DNA of 38,703 nt from Sphingomonas sp. (GTDB lineage Bacteria > Pseudomonadota > Alphaproteobacteria > Sphingomonadales > Sphingomonadaceae): positions 66,597 to 105,299 of the forward strand of contig PAOI01000035.1 in assembly GCA_002707985.1 (NCBI GenBank), in the 5' to 3' direction. A program made the position numbers and the translations under genes. Below the pieces are notes generated by a model. That model searched no databases. It worked only from the letters and a program-made list of their open reading frames with translations, and was not told the DNA's origin. How positions within the stretch are numbered: position 1 is the stretch's first letter; every line of letters begins with the position of its first letter. This document shows, piece after piece, positions 1 to 8,402 of this stretch.

Positions 1-986
1 GCGCCATAATCGCGCTGGGCGAGCGTCGCGAGGCGGCTGTTCTCGAAATAATCCGATCCCTTGGACCGCATGAATTCGTCCTGGATGCCGCGGAAATCGA
101 CCCAGACGTGCGAATATTGATGCCCGAACAGCGGTTCAAACTGGAGGAAGGTCTTGCCGTAATAGGTCGCCCAGTCGGCTTCCAGGTTGGCTGCCCAACC
201 CTGATCCCACGCATCCTTGTTCACTGCATGGGTCGGCGAACCCAATGCCAGCACATAGACCAGCATGCCTTCGTTATAGCCGACCCAGTCATGCGTCGTG
301 AAACCATTCTCCGGACGCCAGCCCATCGCGATACCATGGCTGTCGGTCAGGTTGCGCGCCTGCGTACCGGTGGTGTTGCGCTGCGCCCATTGCCAGTCGA
401 CGCGCGAATAGATTTTCTCTGCCAGATCCCGGATCTCGGCCTCGACCGGAGTGTCGCGATCGAAATAGCCCTGCGCGAACAATGCGCCGCCCAGGAACAG
501 CGTCGTATCGACGGTCGACAGCTCGGTATTGCCGTAGCGCGTACCGTCGTCATTTTTCAGAAAGTGATAGAAGAAGCCCTTATAGCCGGTGACGCCGGAG
601 GCTTCCGGCCCCTGCGGAGCATTCCAGTAAAAGGCAAGACAGTCCCGGGTGCGCTTGGCGGCCTCCTCGCGGCTCACATAACCGCGATCCGCGCCGATGG
701 CATAGGCAGTGAGCGCAAAGCCGGTTGCCGCGACGCTGGAAAAGGGATTGCTGGGCCAGCGATCGGGCGCCAGGCAGCGCTGCGTATCGGTGGTGTCCCA
801 GAAATAATCGAACGTCCGACGCTCCAGCTCGGCAACGAATTGCTGCTGGGTATCGACGGGACCGGCGGGGGTCGTTGCAGTGGGGCTCGGCGAAACCGCC
901 ACATTCCCCGGTGCGCCTTGCTGCGCGGTACAGGATGTCAGCATCGAGCCGACAGCGAGAGCGACAATCAAGCTACGCAACGACAA
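1..986 (-). CDS. Glycoamylase-family lipoprotein (partial, C-terminus beyond left edge)
   Basis: Secreted carbohydrate-active enzyme, probably a glucan hydrolase of the (alpha/alpha)6-barrel glycoamylase family (Pfam Glycoamylase, which also covers GH144 beta-1,2-glucanases). I read about 328 codons with no stop before the window edge. The chosen start is TTG at 984-986, because GGGAG lies about nine bases upstream and an in-frame TAG lies just before it. The N-terminus is a lipoprotein signal with lipobox LTSC (Cys19), so the protein should be lipid-anchored. Family-typical stretches follow: ERRTFDYFWD, then TGYKGFFYHFL, then NTELSTVDTTLFLGGAL, and later THDWVGYNEGMLVYVLALGS and HQYSHVWVDFRG. 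It lies downstream of the TonB receptor gene on the same strand, separated by a hairpin terminator, so it probably belongs to the same locus. The substrate cannot be read from the sequence. Family assignment is firm; the exact reaction is inference. Confidence 0.85.
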   Translation of the reverse strand, partial: MSLRSLIVALAVGSMLTSCTAQQGAPGNVAVSPSPTATTPAGPVDTQQQFVAELERRTFDYFWDTTDTQRCLAPDRWPSNPFSSVAATGFALTAYAIGADRGYVSREEAAKRTRDCLAFYWNAPQGPEASGVTGYKGFFYHFLKNDDGTRYGNTELSTVDTTLFLGGALFAQGYFDRDTPVEAEIRDLAEKIYSRVDWQWAQRNTTGTQARNLTDSHGIAMGWRPENGFTTHDWVGYNEGMLVYVLALGSPTHAVNKDAWDQGWAANLEADWATYYGKTFLQFEPLFGHQYSHVWVDFRGIQDEFMRSKGSDYFENSRLATLAQRDYG

Positions 987-1011
987 ACGAACCTACTCCC
1001 GGCCGGAAATG

Positions 1012-1051
1012 AAAAATCGCCGCGCGGCCATTGAAAGGGAGCCGCGCGGCG
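1012..1051 (-). terminator. Rho-independent terminator after the TonB receptor gene
   Basis: A perfect 11-bp stem (1018-1028 with 1041-1051) and a 12-nt loop are followed on the minus strand by five T residues (complement of 1012-1016). It starts 15 bases after the receptor stop codon and ends about 25 bases before the next gene's start. It therefore sits inside what would otherwise be an operon and may lower expression of the downstream glycoamylase gene. Confidence 0.85.
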
Positions 1052-1066
1052 AGAGGAGACATGACT

Positions 1067-4000
1067 TTAGAAAGCCATGCTGGCGGAAAACTTGAACGTC
1101 CGCGGCGGATTGCCGCCCATCGTCAGACTGTTGACCTGTCCGAACGCCGCATCAGCACCATTCGAATTATAGCTGGTGAAGTTGTCCGTATTGAACAGGT
1201 TCAGCACGTCGACGCGTAACGACAAACCGGCATCGTCGCCGATGAAGTGGAACGGAATTGTCTTGCTGAGTGCAAAGTCAACCTGACGATAGGCCCACAG
1301 ATCGCCGATAATGAACGGATGCTTGTTGTCGCCTTCGACGACGGCCGGAACACGATCCGTGTTGTCGGTACCAACAAACCCATAGATGTACGGCGGCGAA
1401 CGCAGCGTGATCTTGGTCGAGGCAGTGAAGCCGAACGGAAGGTCGGCGCTTGCAGCGGCGACAATCTGATGCTTCGAAACGCCGGCTGACCGCAGGAACG
1501 GATAGTCGTCCAGCGACGGATAATCGAGCGAGTAATGTTCGCCGAACTTCCGATTCTCTTCGGCCAGCGTGAACGTGTAAACGAAGTTCAGGCTCCAGGG
1601 CGATGACTCCGTATAGTCCTTGGTCAGCTTCAGGAACGCTGAGTCCGCATTGGTCTCAAGGCCATTGGTCCCCAGAATGATGCTGCCATAACCGCTTGGA
1701 GCAAAGCCCCAGGGCGAACCCAGGATTTCACCAGTCGCAAAGAAGCTTCCGTCCGGGCGGCGGTTACCGAGCAGGAATGCGAAACCATTGCGGCTGGCGA
1801 CGTGCGAATAGCCGATTTCGGGGCGCAGCGCACCGAAGCGTCCGCGGACGCCAAGGCTGAACTGATCCGAATAGGGCATCTTCAGGTCGTTCGAAATCAG
1901 GTCGATTTCGCGACCACCGCCCGTGGTGCTGGTCGCGAGCATGTCGCGGCCTTCCTGCGTCAGGTAGATCGGGTCCCAGGCGATGCAGTTCGCGCCCGAG
2001 CACGAGTGATCGGGATCGCCGGTATCAAAGTTATAGGTCAGCGTCTTGAACGAACCCTGTGAGCGCTCCAGCTGGAGATAATCGAACTGGTTGCGATCAT
2101 AGGAACGTCCATAGCCGCCGAAAAGTTCGAACCGGTGCTCATCATCGAGCGCATAGGTGAAGCCGATACGCGGCTGGAACGCGCCGTAGAACGGGTGACG
2201 ATTGTCACCGGTCGAAATATAATCGGCAATGTCGTAATTAGCATTGTCCAGGTTCGGATAGTTGGCTGACGACGTCGCGGTCACCACGTCACTCGGCGTG
2301 ACGAAGTTGAGGTAGGACGGCGTTTCCTCATAATCCCAACGCAGACCGATGTTGAGCGTCAGTCGATCATTCACTTCCCAGTCGTCCTGGACATAGATGC
2401 CCAGCTGGAAGTTCTTCGATTCCACGCTGCCGTCGCCGACACCATCCACCGGAACGCCGAACACCAGGCGATACGGGGTTTCATCGTTGAACGAACCACC
2501 CGGATATTCAGTGTTGTAATAATATTGGGCGTTAGTGTTGTTGCGCTGAAGCGTGTTCAGCGTGACCCACTTCGCCTTCACGCCCGCTTTGATCGTGTGC
2601 CCGACAACACCGGTATAGGTGAAGTCGTTCTGGATACCCCAGCCCTTCTGGCCCTTGTCCTGATAATTGGCGCCCGAACCGGTGCCAAGCAGGAAGGTCG
2701 GATTGGTTCCAGCAGTGTAGAAATTATACCCGTTTCCAAAGCTCGCCGGGGTCGGCTGCCATGCGGAATCTTCATAGGTAATACGCAGATCGTTGATCCA
2801 GCTGTCGCTGGTATGCTCCCAGCGCAACAAGCCGCGCGTTTCGTCATTGTTGGTGTTGATCAGGCGCGTGCGCGCATTCTGACCCCCAAAACCACCTTCC
2901 TGCGTTTCGCGACGGATCTTGACCGAAAGTTCGATCAGGTCAGCATCGGACGGCGAGAAATCGATCTTGCCGAAGATCAGGTCTTCGTTGAACTTGGTAT
3001 AGTCCGCACCGAACAGGCCCTGATATTCACTCGGAAAATCCGATACCGCGTAGCTTCCGCCCGGATAAATGTCGGTCGGCTGCTGCTGGCGCTTGCCTTC
3101 GTACGTCACGAAGAAGTGCATCTTGTCCTGAATGATCGGGCCACCCAGCGCAACGCCGAACTGCATGTCGCGCGTTTCAGCCTTGGTGCCGCCATTCGAT
3201 TCTTCGAGAGGCGTCGTGTGACGCAGGCTCTGGTCGGTATAGTCGAAGAACGCTTCGCCATGGAATTCATTGGTGCCCGACCGCGTCACGGCCGTGATCG
3301 CCACCGAACTAACCTGGTCGAACTCCGCCTTATAGTTGGAACTGATGACGCGATATTCGCCGATCGCCAGCTGCGGGAACGGATTGCCGCGGCTCGAATC
3401 CTGCCCGGTAATACCGTTCTTGAGGACATAATCCTTCTGGCCGACGCCATCGATATAGACGTTCGAGGTGCGGCTCGCCTGCGCGCCGCCCTGGATCGAC
3501 ACGTTGCCGTTCGAACCGGTCTGCACCTGAATGCCGGGAGCGAGATCGGCAAAAGCGAGGAAGTTGCGGCTGTTCTGCGGCAGCGTCTGAATCAGGCGCT
3601 GGCTGACCGTGGCGCCGACTTCGCCGCCTTCGAGCGTCTGGATCTGACCCGCGGTAACGACGATCTCGTCGCTGCTCGCCAGTTCCGGAGTCGAAAAATC
3701 GAAATTCAGCTGTGCATCCTGCCCGACGGCCAGCGTGAATTCGTCCGTCGAACGCACGCCGTTCGAGGTGGTGATTTCCAGGCGATACCGGCCCGGCTGC
3801 AACGAAGCGAAGGAATAGCCCCCGTTTGCGGCGACGGTCGAGGTACGCCGGAAACCGGTATTCACTTCGATGATGGTGACTTCGCTGGCGGTCGTGCCCG
3901 CATCAAGCGAAATCGTGCCGCGCAGCGACGCGCTCGAAACCTGCGCCGAGGCCGGCGTTGCGATGCCGACGGCAATCGCTGCCGCCGCACTGCTGAAAAC

Positions 4001-4081
4001 GAGCGACGCAGCAAGTCGCCCCGCGCGCCGCTTAGCGGGCGCACTGGTCACACTACGAGTCATAATTTTCGGAATCCCCAT
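1067..4081 (-). CDS. TonB-dependent outer-membrane receptor (Oar-like, with N-terminal regulatory-like domain)
   Basis: Outer-membrane 22-strand barrel that would import oligosaccharides using TonB energy. It has 1004 residues from ATG 4079-4081, chosen because GGAGG lies seven bases upstream; a longer frame to 4387 has no such support and would run into the neighbouring promoter. There is a signal peptide with a cleavage-like ASAQ near residue 47. Next comes a carboxypeptidase-regulatory-like beta-sandwich (about residues 50-130, with GGYSFASLQPGRYRLEI), then a plug domain (EIVVTAG, LPQNSRNFLAFADLAPGI), then the barrel. The chain ends in an aromatic residue (SASMAF), as barrels do. Divergent from the GH3 gene across a shared 226-bp promoter region with a LacI-type operator. 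Glycan uptake is inferred from these neighbours, and the ligand is unknown. No SusD partner is present, as expected in proteobacteria. Confidence 0.93.
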   Translation of the reverse strand: MGIPKIMTRSVTSAPAKRRAGRLAASLVFSSAAAAIAVGIATPASAQVSSASLRGTISLDAGTTASEVTIIEVNTGFRRTSTVAANGGYSFASLQPGRYRLEITTSNGVRSTDEFTLAVGQDAQLNFDFSTPELASSDEIVVTAGQIQTLEGGEVGATVSQRLIQTLPQNSRNFLAFADLAPGIQVQTGSNGNVSIQGGAQASRTSNVYIDGVGQKDYVLKNGITGQDSSRGNPFPQLAIGEYRVISSNYKAEFDQVSSVAITAVTRSGTNEFHGEAFFDYTDQSLRHTTPLEESNGGTKAETRDMQFGVALGGPIIQDKMHFFVTYEGKRQQQPTDIYPGGSYAVSDFPSEYQGLFGADYTKFNEDLIFGKIDFSPSDADLIELSVKIRRETQEGGFGGQNARTRLINTNNDETRGLLRWEHTSDSWINDLRITYEDSAWQPTPASFGNGYNFYTAGTNPTFLLGTGSGANYQDKGQKGWGIQNDFTYTGVVGHTIKAGVKAKWVTLNTLQRNNTNAQYYYNTEYPGGSFNDETPYRLVFGVPVDGVGDGSVESKNFQLGIYVQDDWEVNDRLTLNIGLRWDYEETPSYLNFVTPSDVVTATSSANYPNLDNANYDIADYISTGDNRHPFYGAFQPRIGFTYALDDEHRFELFGGYGRSYDRNQFDYLQLERSQGSFKTLTYNFDTGDPDHSCSGANCIAWDPIYLTQEGRDMLATSTTGGGREIDLISNDLKMPYSDQFSLGVRGRFGALRPEIGYSHVASRNGFAFLLGNRRPDGSFFATGEILGSPWGFAPSGYGSIILGTNGLETNADSAFLKLTKDYTESSPWSLNFVYTFTLAEENRKFGEHYSLDYPSLDDYPFLRSAGVSKHQIVAAASADLPFGFTASTKITLRSPPYIYGFVGTDNTDRVPAVVEGDNKHPFIIGDLWAYRQVDFALSKTIPFHFIGDDAGLSLRVDVLNLFNTDNFTSYNSNGADAAFGQVNSLTMGGNPPRTFKFSASMAF

Positions 4082-4185
4082 TTTGTTTCCTCCCCAACGC
4101 CGGGCACCTAACGCACCTCGACGCGTACGATTCGCCAACGGATTCTTGCGTCCGTGCGCGAGTCGATCACTTGCTTCGTTTTTCG

Positions 4186-4215
4186 TTGTAACCGGTTTCA
4201 ATGTGGCTGTATAGA
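4186..4215 (+). promoter_or_regulatory. Candidate promoter for the GH3-sulfatase operon
   Basis: TTGTAA at 4186-4191 and TATAGA at 4210-4215 are 18 bases apart, and the second is preceded by TG. The -35-like hexamer overlaps the LacI-type operator, which would fit repression by blocking polymerase. It would give a leader of about 85 bases before ATG 4308. This is pattern matching only. Confidence 0.4.
4187..4200. promoter_or_regulatory. LacI-type operator (near-palindrome) in the divergent promoter region
   Basis: TGTAACCGGTTTCA differs at one base from the perfect palindrome found upstream of the GH97 gene at 11875-11888. The central CG flanked by TGTAAC half-sites is typical of LacI-family operators. 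It lies almost midway between the TonB receptor start (4081) and the GH3 start (4308), about 106 bases from each, so one repressor could control both. No LacI-family gene is in the window. Confidence 0.7.
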
Positions 4216-4307
4216 CTTTCCACGCTACCAACGCCGGGAACGTCCGGCGGCGCATGGCGGGCCCTGCCCCGTGCGCAAAACAATCATGATTTGGGGGAGT
4301 GGAATTG

Positions 4308-6632
4308 ATGCCCGTCACTGGAAAGGCGCCGTTTGCAATCCTGGCGTCCATTGCGTTGCTCGGATCGACTGCGGTCATCCCCGTCACGCCCGGCTTCGGA
4401 CAGGATGCTCCGACCTCGCATGCCCAGGCGCCTGCCCGCGCCGGCTGGGAAGCCGCCGATCCGGCGATGGACCGGTTCCTCGACGAACTCTTGGCGAAGA
4501 TGACGCTCGAGGAAAAAATCGGGCAGCTGACTCAGCTTACCAGCGACTGGGAATCGACCGGCCCGACGATGCGCGAAGGGTATAAGAACGATATCCGCGC
4601 GGGTCGCGTCGGATCGATCTTCAATGCCTATACCGCTGAATATACACGGGAACTTCAGCGTCTCGCGGTCGAGGAGACCCGGCTCGGCATTCCGTTGCTG
4701 TTCGGATATGACGTGATCCATGGCCACCGCACCATCTTCCCGATCTCGCTCGGCGAAGCGGCGAGCTGGGACATGAAGGCGATCGAACTGGCCGCGCGCA
4801 TCTCCGCACAGGAAGCGTCGGCAGAGGGTATTCACTGGACCTTCGCCCCGATGGTCGACATCGCGCGCGACCCGCGCTGGGGCCGCGTGTCGGAAGGCGC
4901 CGGTGAGGACACCTATCTGGGCAGCCGTATCGCCGAAGCCAATGTCCGCGGCTATCAGGGCGACGATCTTTCGCGCCCCGACACCATTCTGGCGACCGCC
5001 AAGCATTTTGCAGCCTATGGCGCCGCAGAGGCCGGGCGCGACTATAACACGACCGACATGTCGATGCGTCGCCTGAACGACGTCTATCTGCCGCCGTTCA
5101 AGGCAGCACGCGACGCCGGTGTTGCAACTTTCATGACGGCTTTCAATGCGTTGGACGGCATCCCTGCGACCGGAAGCAAGATGTTGCTGACCGACATCCT
5201 GCGCGACCAATGGGGCTTTAACGGTTTCGTCGTAACCGATTACACGTCGATCAACGAAATGATTCCGCACGGTTATTCGGCAGATCTGGCGCAGGCCGCC
5301 GAACAGGCGATCAACGCCGGTGTCGACATGGACATGCAGGGCGCCGCGTTCCTCGACCATCTGAAGGAGCTGGTCGAATCGGGTCGCGTCAGCGAGGAAA
5401 CCGTCGACACCGCCGTCCGCCGCGTGCTGGAAATGAAGTACCGGCTCGGCCTGTTCGAGGATCCCTATCGCTACAGCGACGAGGAACGGCAGAAGGCGAC
5501 GCTCTATCGCCCCGATTTCCTCGAAGCCGCGCGCGATGTCGCGCGCCGCTCCATGGTCCTGCTCAAGAATGAAGGCGACACGCTGCCGATCGCGGCGACC
5601 GCGCGCTCGATCGCAGTGATCGGCCCGCTCGCCGACAGCAAGACTGACATGATCGGCAGCTGGTCGGCCGCCGGCGACCGCCAGACGCGTCCGATCACGT
5701 CGCTGCAGGGCATTCGCGAACGGGCGGGCGAAGGCGTCACGGTCACCTATGCCAAGGGCGCCAGCTATGCGTTCGAAGATGGCGGCAAGACCGAAGGCTT
5801 TGACGAAGCGCTCGCCGCCGCCCGCAATTCCGATGTCGTTGTCGCGGTGATGGGCGAACGCTGGGACATGACCGGCGAAGCCGCCAGCCGGACCTCGCTC
5901 GATCTGCCGGGTAACCAGCAGGCGCTGCTCGAACAGCTCGTCGCGACCGGCAAGCCGGTGATCCTGGTGCTGATGAGCGGTCGCCCCAACACGATCCCCT
6001 GGGCCGCCGAGCATGTGCCGGCGATCCTGGAGGCCTGGTATCCCGGCACTCAGGGCGGCTATGCCGTCGCCGATGTTCTGTTCGGCGATTACAACCCGTC
6101 GGGCAAGCTGCCGATGACCTTCCCGCGCGATGTCGGGCAAGTGCCGCTCTACTACAATGCCGACAATACCGGCCGGCCCTACACGCCCGACGTGCACGGT
6201 CAGAAATATCGTTCGCGCTATCTGAACACGCCGAACGAGCCGCAATGGGCGTTCGGCCATGGCCTCAGCTACACCAGCTTCGCCTATTCGCCGGTGACGC
6301 TGTCGACCGACACGATCCGCCCGGGCCAGCCGCTCACCGCCAGCGTGACGGTGACCAACACCGGCGCACGCGATGGCGAGGAAGTGGTCCAGCTCTATAT
6401 CCGCGATCTGGTGGGATCGGTGGTCCGTCCGGTCCGCCAGCTCAAGGGCTTCGAAAAGATCGCGCTCAAGGCGGGCGAAAGCCGCACCGTCAGCTTCACC
6501 CTGACCGACGCTGACCTCGCCTTCACACGCGCCGACAACAGCTTCGGCAGCGAGCCGGGCGCGTTCAAACTGTGGATCGGCACGTCTTCGGACGACAATG
6601 GTCAGGAGGCCGATTTCACGCTGACGCAATAA
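4308..6632 (+). CDS. bglX: GH3 beta-glucosidase (BglX-like), periplasmic
   Basis: Retaining glycoside hydrolase that removes beta-linked glucose (possibly xylose) from the non-reducing end of oligosaccharides in the periplasm. It has 774 residues from ATG 4308; a GTG at 4299 lies inside the GGGGGAG ribosome-binding site and is not used here. An N-terminal signal peptide (about residues 1-31) is followed by the GH3 barrel. The nucleophile is Asp311 in VVTDYTSINE, and the KHFAAYGAAEAGRDYN and RWGRVSEGAGEDTYL motifs are present. The GH3 C-terminal domain carries the likely acid/base Glu524 (MTGEAASRTSLDLPG). A fibronectin-III-like domain lies at about 660-774. Length and domain order match E. 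coli BglX. The sulfatase gene starts 30 bases downstream, so the two are probably co-transcribed. Beta-glucosidase is the usual activity; the linkage preferred is unknown. Confidence 0.92.
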   Translation: MPVTGKAPFAILASIALLGSTAVIPVTPGFGQDAPTSHAQAPARAGWEAADPAMDRFLDELLAKMTLEEKIGQLTQLTSDWESTGPTMREGYKNDIRAGRVGSIFNAYTAEYTRELQRLAVEETRLGIPLLFGYDVIHGHRTIFPISLGEAASWDMKAIELAARISAQEASAEGIHWTFAPMVDIARDPRWGRVSEGAGEDTYLGSRIAEANVRGYQGDDLSRPDTILATAKHFAAYGAAEAGRDYNTTDMSMRRLNDVYLPPFKAARDAGVATFMTAFNALDGIPATGSKMLLTDILRDQWGFNGFVVTDYTSINEMIPHGYSADLAQAAEQAINAGVDMDMQGAAFLDHLKELVESGRVSEETVDTAVRRVLEMKYRLGLFEDPYRYSDEERQKATLYRPDFLEAARDVARRSMVLLKNEGDTLPIAATARSIAVIGPLADSKTDMIGSWSAAGDRQTRPITSLQGIRERAGEGVTVTYAKGASYAFEDGGKTEGFDEALAAARNSDVVVAVMGERWDMTGEAASRTSLDLPGNQQALLEQLVATGKPVILVLMSGRPNTIPWAAEHVPAILEAWYPGTQGGYAVADVLFGDYNPSGKLPMTFPRDVGQVPLYYNADNTGRPYTPDVHGQKYRSRYLNTPNEPQWAFGHGLSYTSFAYSPVTLSTDTIRPGQPLTASVTVTNTGARDGEEVVQLYIRDLVGSVVRPVRQLKGFEKIALKAGESRTVSFTLTDADLAFTRADNSFGSEPGAFKLWIGTSSDDNGQEADFTLTQ

Positions 6633-6662
6633 TCGTCGAACCAGTCAGGGAGAGGGAAGGAC

Positions 6663-8285
6663 ATGCGCTATCGCCTGATCCTGTTGAGCGCGCTCGCACC
6701 CGCCGTCATTTCGTGCACCCCGCAGGCGCGAACGGCACGCGATGCAGCCCCCTCTCCCGCCCCCCTTGCCGGCCCGCCCCGGCAAACCGCACAGCAGCAG
6801 CGGCCCAATATCCTCTTCATCATGTCGGACGATCACGCCTATCAGGCGATCTCCGCCTATGGATCGCCGGTGTCGCGGCTGGCGCCGACGCCCAATATCG
6901 ACCGTATCGCCCGCAACGGCGCGCGATTCGATCAAAGCTTCGTCACCAACTCGCTGTGTGGACCCAGCCGCGCCGCGATGCTGACCGGCAAGTTCGGCAA
7001 TGTGAACGGGTTCAACCAGAACGGTCAGACGTTCGACAACAATCAATGGACCTGGCCGCGAGCCTTTCACCGTGCCGGATATCAGACCGCATTCTTTGGC
7101 AAATGGCATCTGAGCCACACGCCGGTCGGGCTGGAATTCGACGAATGGAAAGTGCTCGACGATCAGGGCGAATATTATAACCCCGATTTCATCACGCCGC
7201 AGGGCAAGTCGCGGGTCGAAGGCTATGCAACCGATCTGATCACCGATTTCAGCCTCGACTGGCTGAAACACCGGCGCGATCCGGACAAGCCCTTCGTGCT
7301 GATGGTTCATCACAAGGCGCCGCACCGCAATTTCATGCCGCCGCTGCGTTATGTGCAGAAATATCAGGGCGTCGAATTTCCGGTCCCGGTCAATTATTTC
7401 GATGGCTATGCCGGGCGTCAGGCCGCCGGCGCGCAGGAAATGAACATCTACCGCGACATGTATGAGGGGCACGACCTCAAGATGACGACGGCAGTGGGTT
7501 CCAGTGCGCTGCGCTATAATCGCTGGCCGGGCGCGTTCGACCGGATGACGCCGCAGCAACGTGCCGAATGGGATCGCCTGCATCAGGCGGACAATGATGC
7601 GATGAACGCCGCGAACCTTACCGGACGCGACCTCGCCGTCTGGAAATATCAGCGGTACATGCGCGAATATCTGGGCACCGTCGCCGCGGTGGACGACAGC
7701 GTCGGCGAACTGCTCGACTATCTTCGGGAAACCGGCCTCGATCGCAATACGATCGTCGTCTATACTTCCGATCAGGGCTTCTACCTTGGCGAACATGGCT
7801 GGTTCGACAAGCGGTTCATGTACGAAGAGTCATTCCGTACACCGCTGCTGATACAATATCCGGGGCATATTTCGGCCGGATCGACCGTTTCGGCGATGGT
7901 CCAGAATATCGATTATGCGCCGACCTTCCTCGATTATGCCGGCGTGCCCGCCGATCCCGCCATTCAGGGACGATCGCTGCGCCAGGTGGCGGAGGGCGAC
8001 ACGCCCGCCGACTGGCGGCGGTCGGTCTATTATCATTATTACGAATATCCCGGCTTCCACAGCGTTCGAGCGCATTATGGCGTGACGGACGGCCGCTATA
8101 AGCTGATCCGCTTCTACGGCCCGGACATCAATGCGTGGGAATTCTACGATCTCGCCACCGATCCGCATGAAATGCACAACCGGATTGACGATCCGGCACA
8201 GCAGGCGCGCATTGCCGACATGAAGCAGGAACTGATCCGCCTGCGCCGTCAATATCGCGACAGCGACGGGCCTGCGGTGCACTAG
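6663..8285 (+). CDS. S1-type (formylglycine-dependent) sulfatase lipoprotein
   Basis: Arylsulfatase-superfamily enzyme that would hydrolyse sulfate esters on a glycan. It has 540 residues. A lipoprotein signal ends in VISC (Cys18), so it is anchored to a membrane. The metal-binding start of the fold is NILFIMSDDH (Asp56, Asp57). The sulfatase signature LCGPSR has Cys99 in the C-x-P-S-R context that is oxidised to formylglycine. Other family motifs are GKWHLSH, YTSDQGFYLGEHGWFDKR and the C-terminal YDLATDPHEMHN. The CxPSR neighbourhood and C-terminus recall N-acetylglucosamine-6-sulfatase-like subfamilies, but the substrate cannot be assigned. It follows the GH3 gene by 30 bases with a purine-rich ribosome-binding site. 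No formylglycine-generating enzyme gene is present, so maturation depends on one elsewhere. It ends before a bidirectional terminator. Confidence 0.92.
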   Translation: MRYRLILLSALAPAVISCTPQARTARDAAPSPAPLAGPPRQTAQQQRPNILFIMSDDHAYQAISAYGSPVSRLAPTPNIDRIARNGARFDQSFVTNSLCGPSRAAMLTGKFGNVNGFNQNGQTFDNNQWTWPRAFHRAGYQTAFFGKWHLSHTPVGLEFDEWKVLDDQGEYYNPDFITPQGKSRVEGYATDLITDFSLDWLKHRRDPDKPFVLMVHHKAPHRNFMPPLRYVQKYQGVEFPVPVNYFDGYAGRQAAGAQEMNIYRDMYEGHDLKMTTAVGSSALRYNRWPGAFDRMTPQQRAEWDRLHQADNDAMNAANLTGRDLAVWKYQRYMREYLGTVAAVDDSVGELLDYLRETGLDRNTIVVYTSDQGFYLGEHGWFDKRFMYEESFRTPLLIQYPGHISAGSTVSAMVQNIDYAPTFLDYAGVPADPAIQGRSLRQVAEGDTPADWRRSVYYHYYEYPGFHSVRAHYGVTDGRYKLIRFYGPDINAWEFYDLATDPHEMHNRIDDPAQQARIADMKQELIRLRRQYRDSDGPAVH

Positions 8286-8314
8286 CGCCGCCGCTCGCAA
8301 ACCGACCGGCCATG

Positions 8315-8352
8315 AAAAAGGCCCCGCATCGAGCCGGATGCGGGGCCTTTTT
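8315..8352. terminator. Bidirectional rho-independent terminator
   Basis: A perfect 11-bp GC-rich stem (8320-8330 with 8337-8347) and a 6-nt loop are flanked by five A residues on the left and five T residues on the right. It can stop transcription both from the sulfatase gene (plus) and from the sugar permease gene (minus), which converge here. Confidence 0.92.
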
Positions 8353-8402
8353 CCTGTGCGGTTCCGGGCCGGTCCTTGCGGAGCCGGCCCGGTGGGCTTG
8401 GT

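Noticed and set aside
2525..4111. Long plus-strand open frame opposite the TonB receptor gene
   Set aside because: It is a shadow of the receptor in GC-rich DNA. The translation is Arg/Ala-rich without motifs, and the receptor frame is unmistakable.
4284..6629. 781-codon minus-strand frame opposite the GH3 gene
   Set aside because: The plus-strand frame has all GH3 motifs. The minus frame is low in structure and has no recognisable domain.
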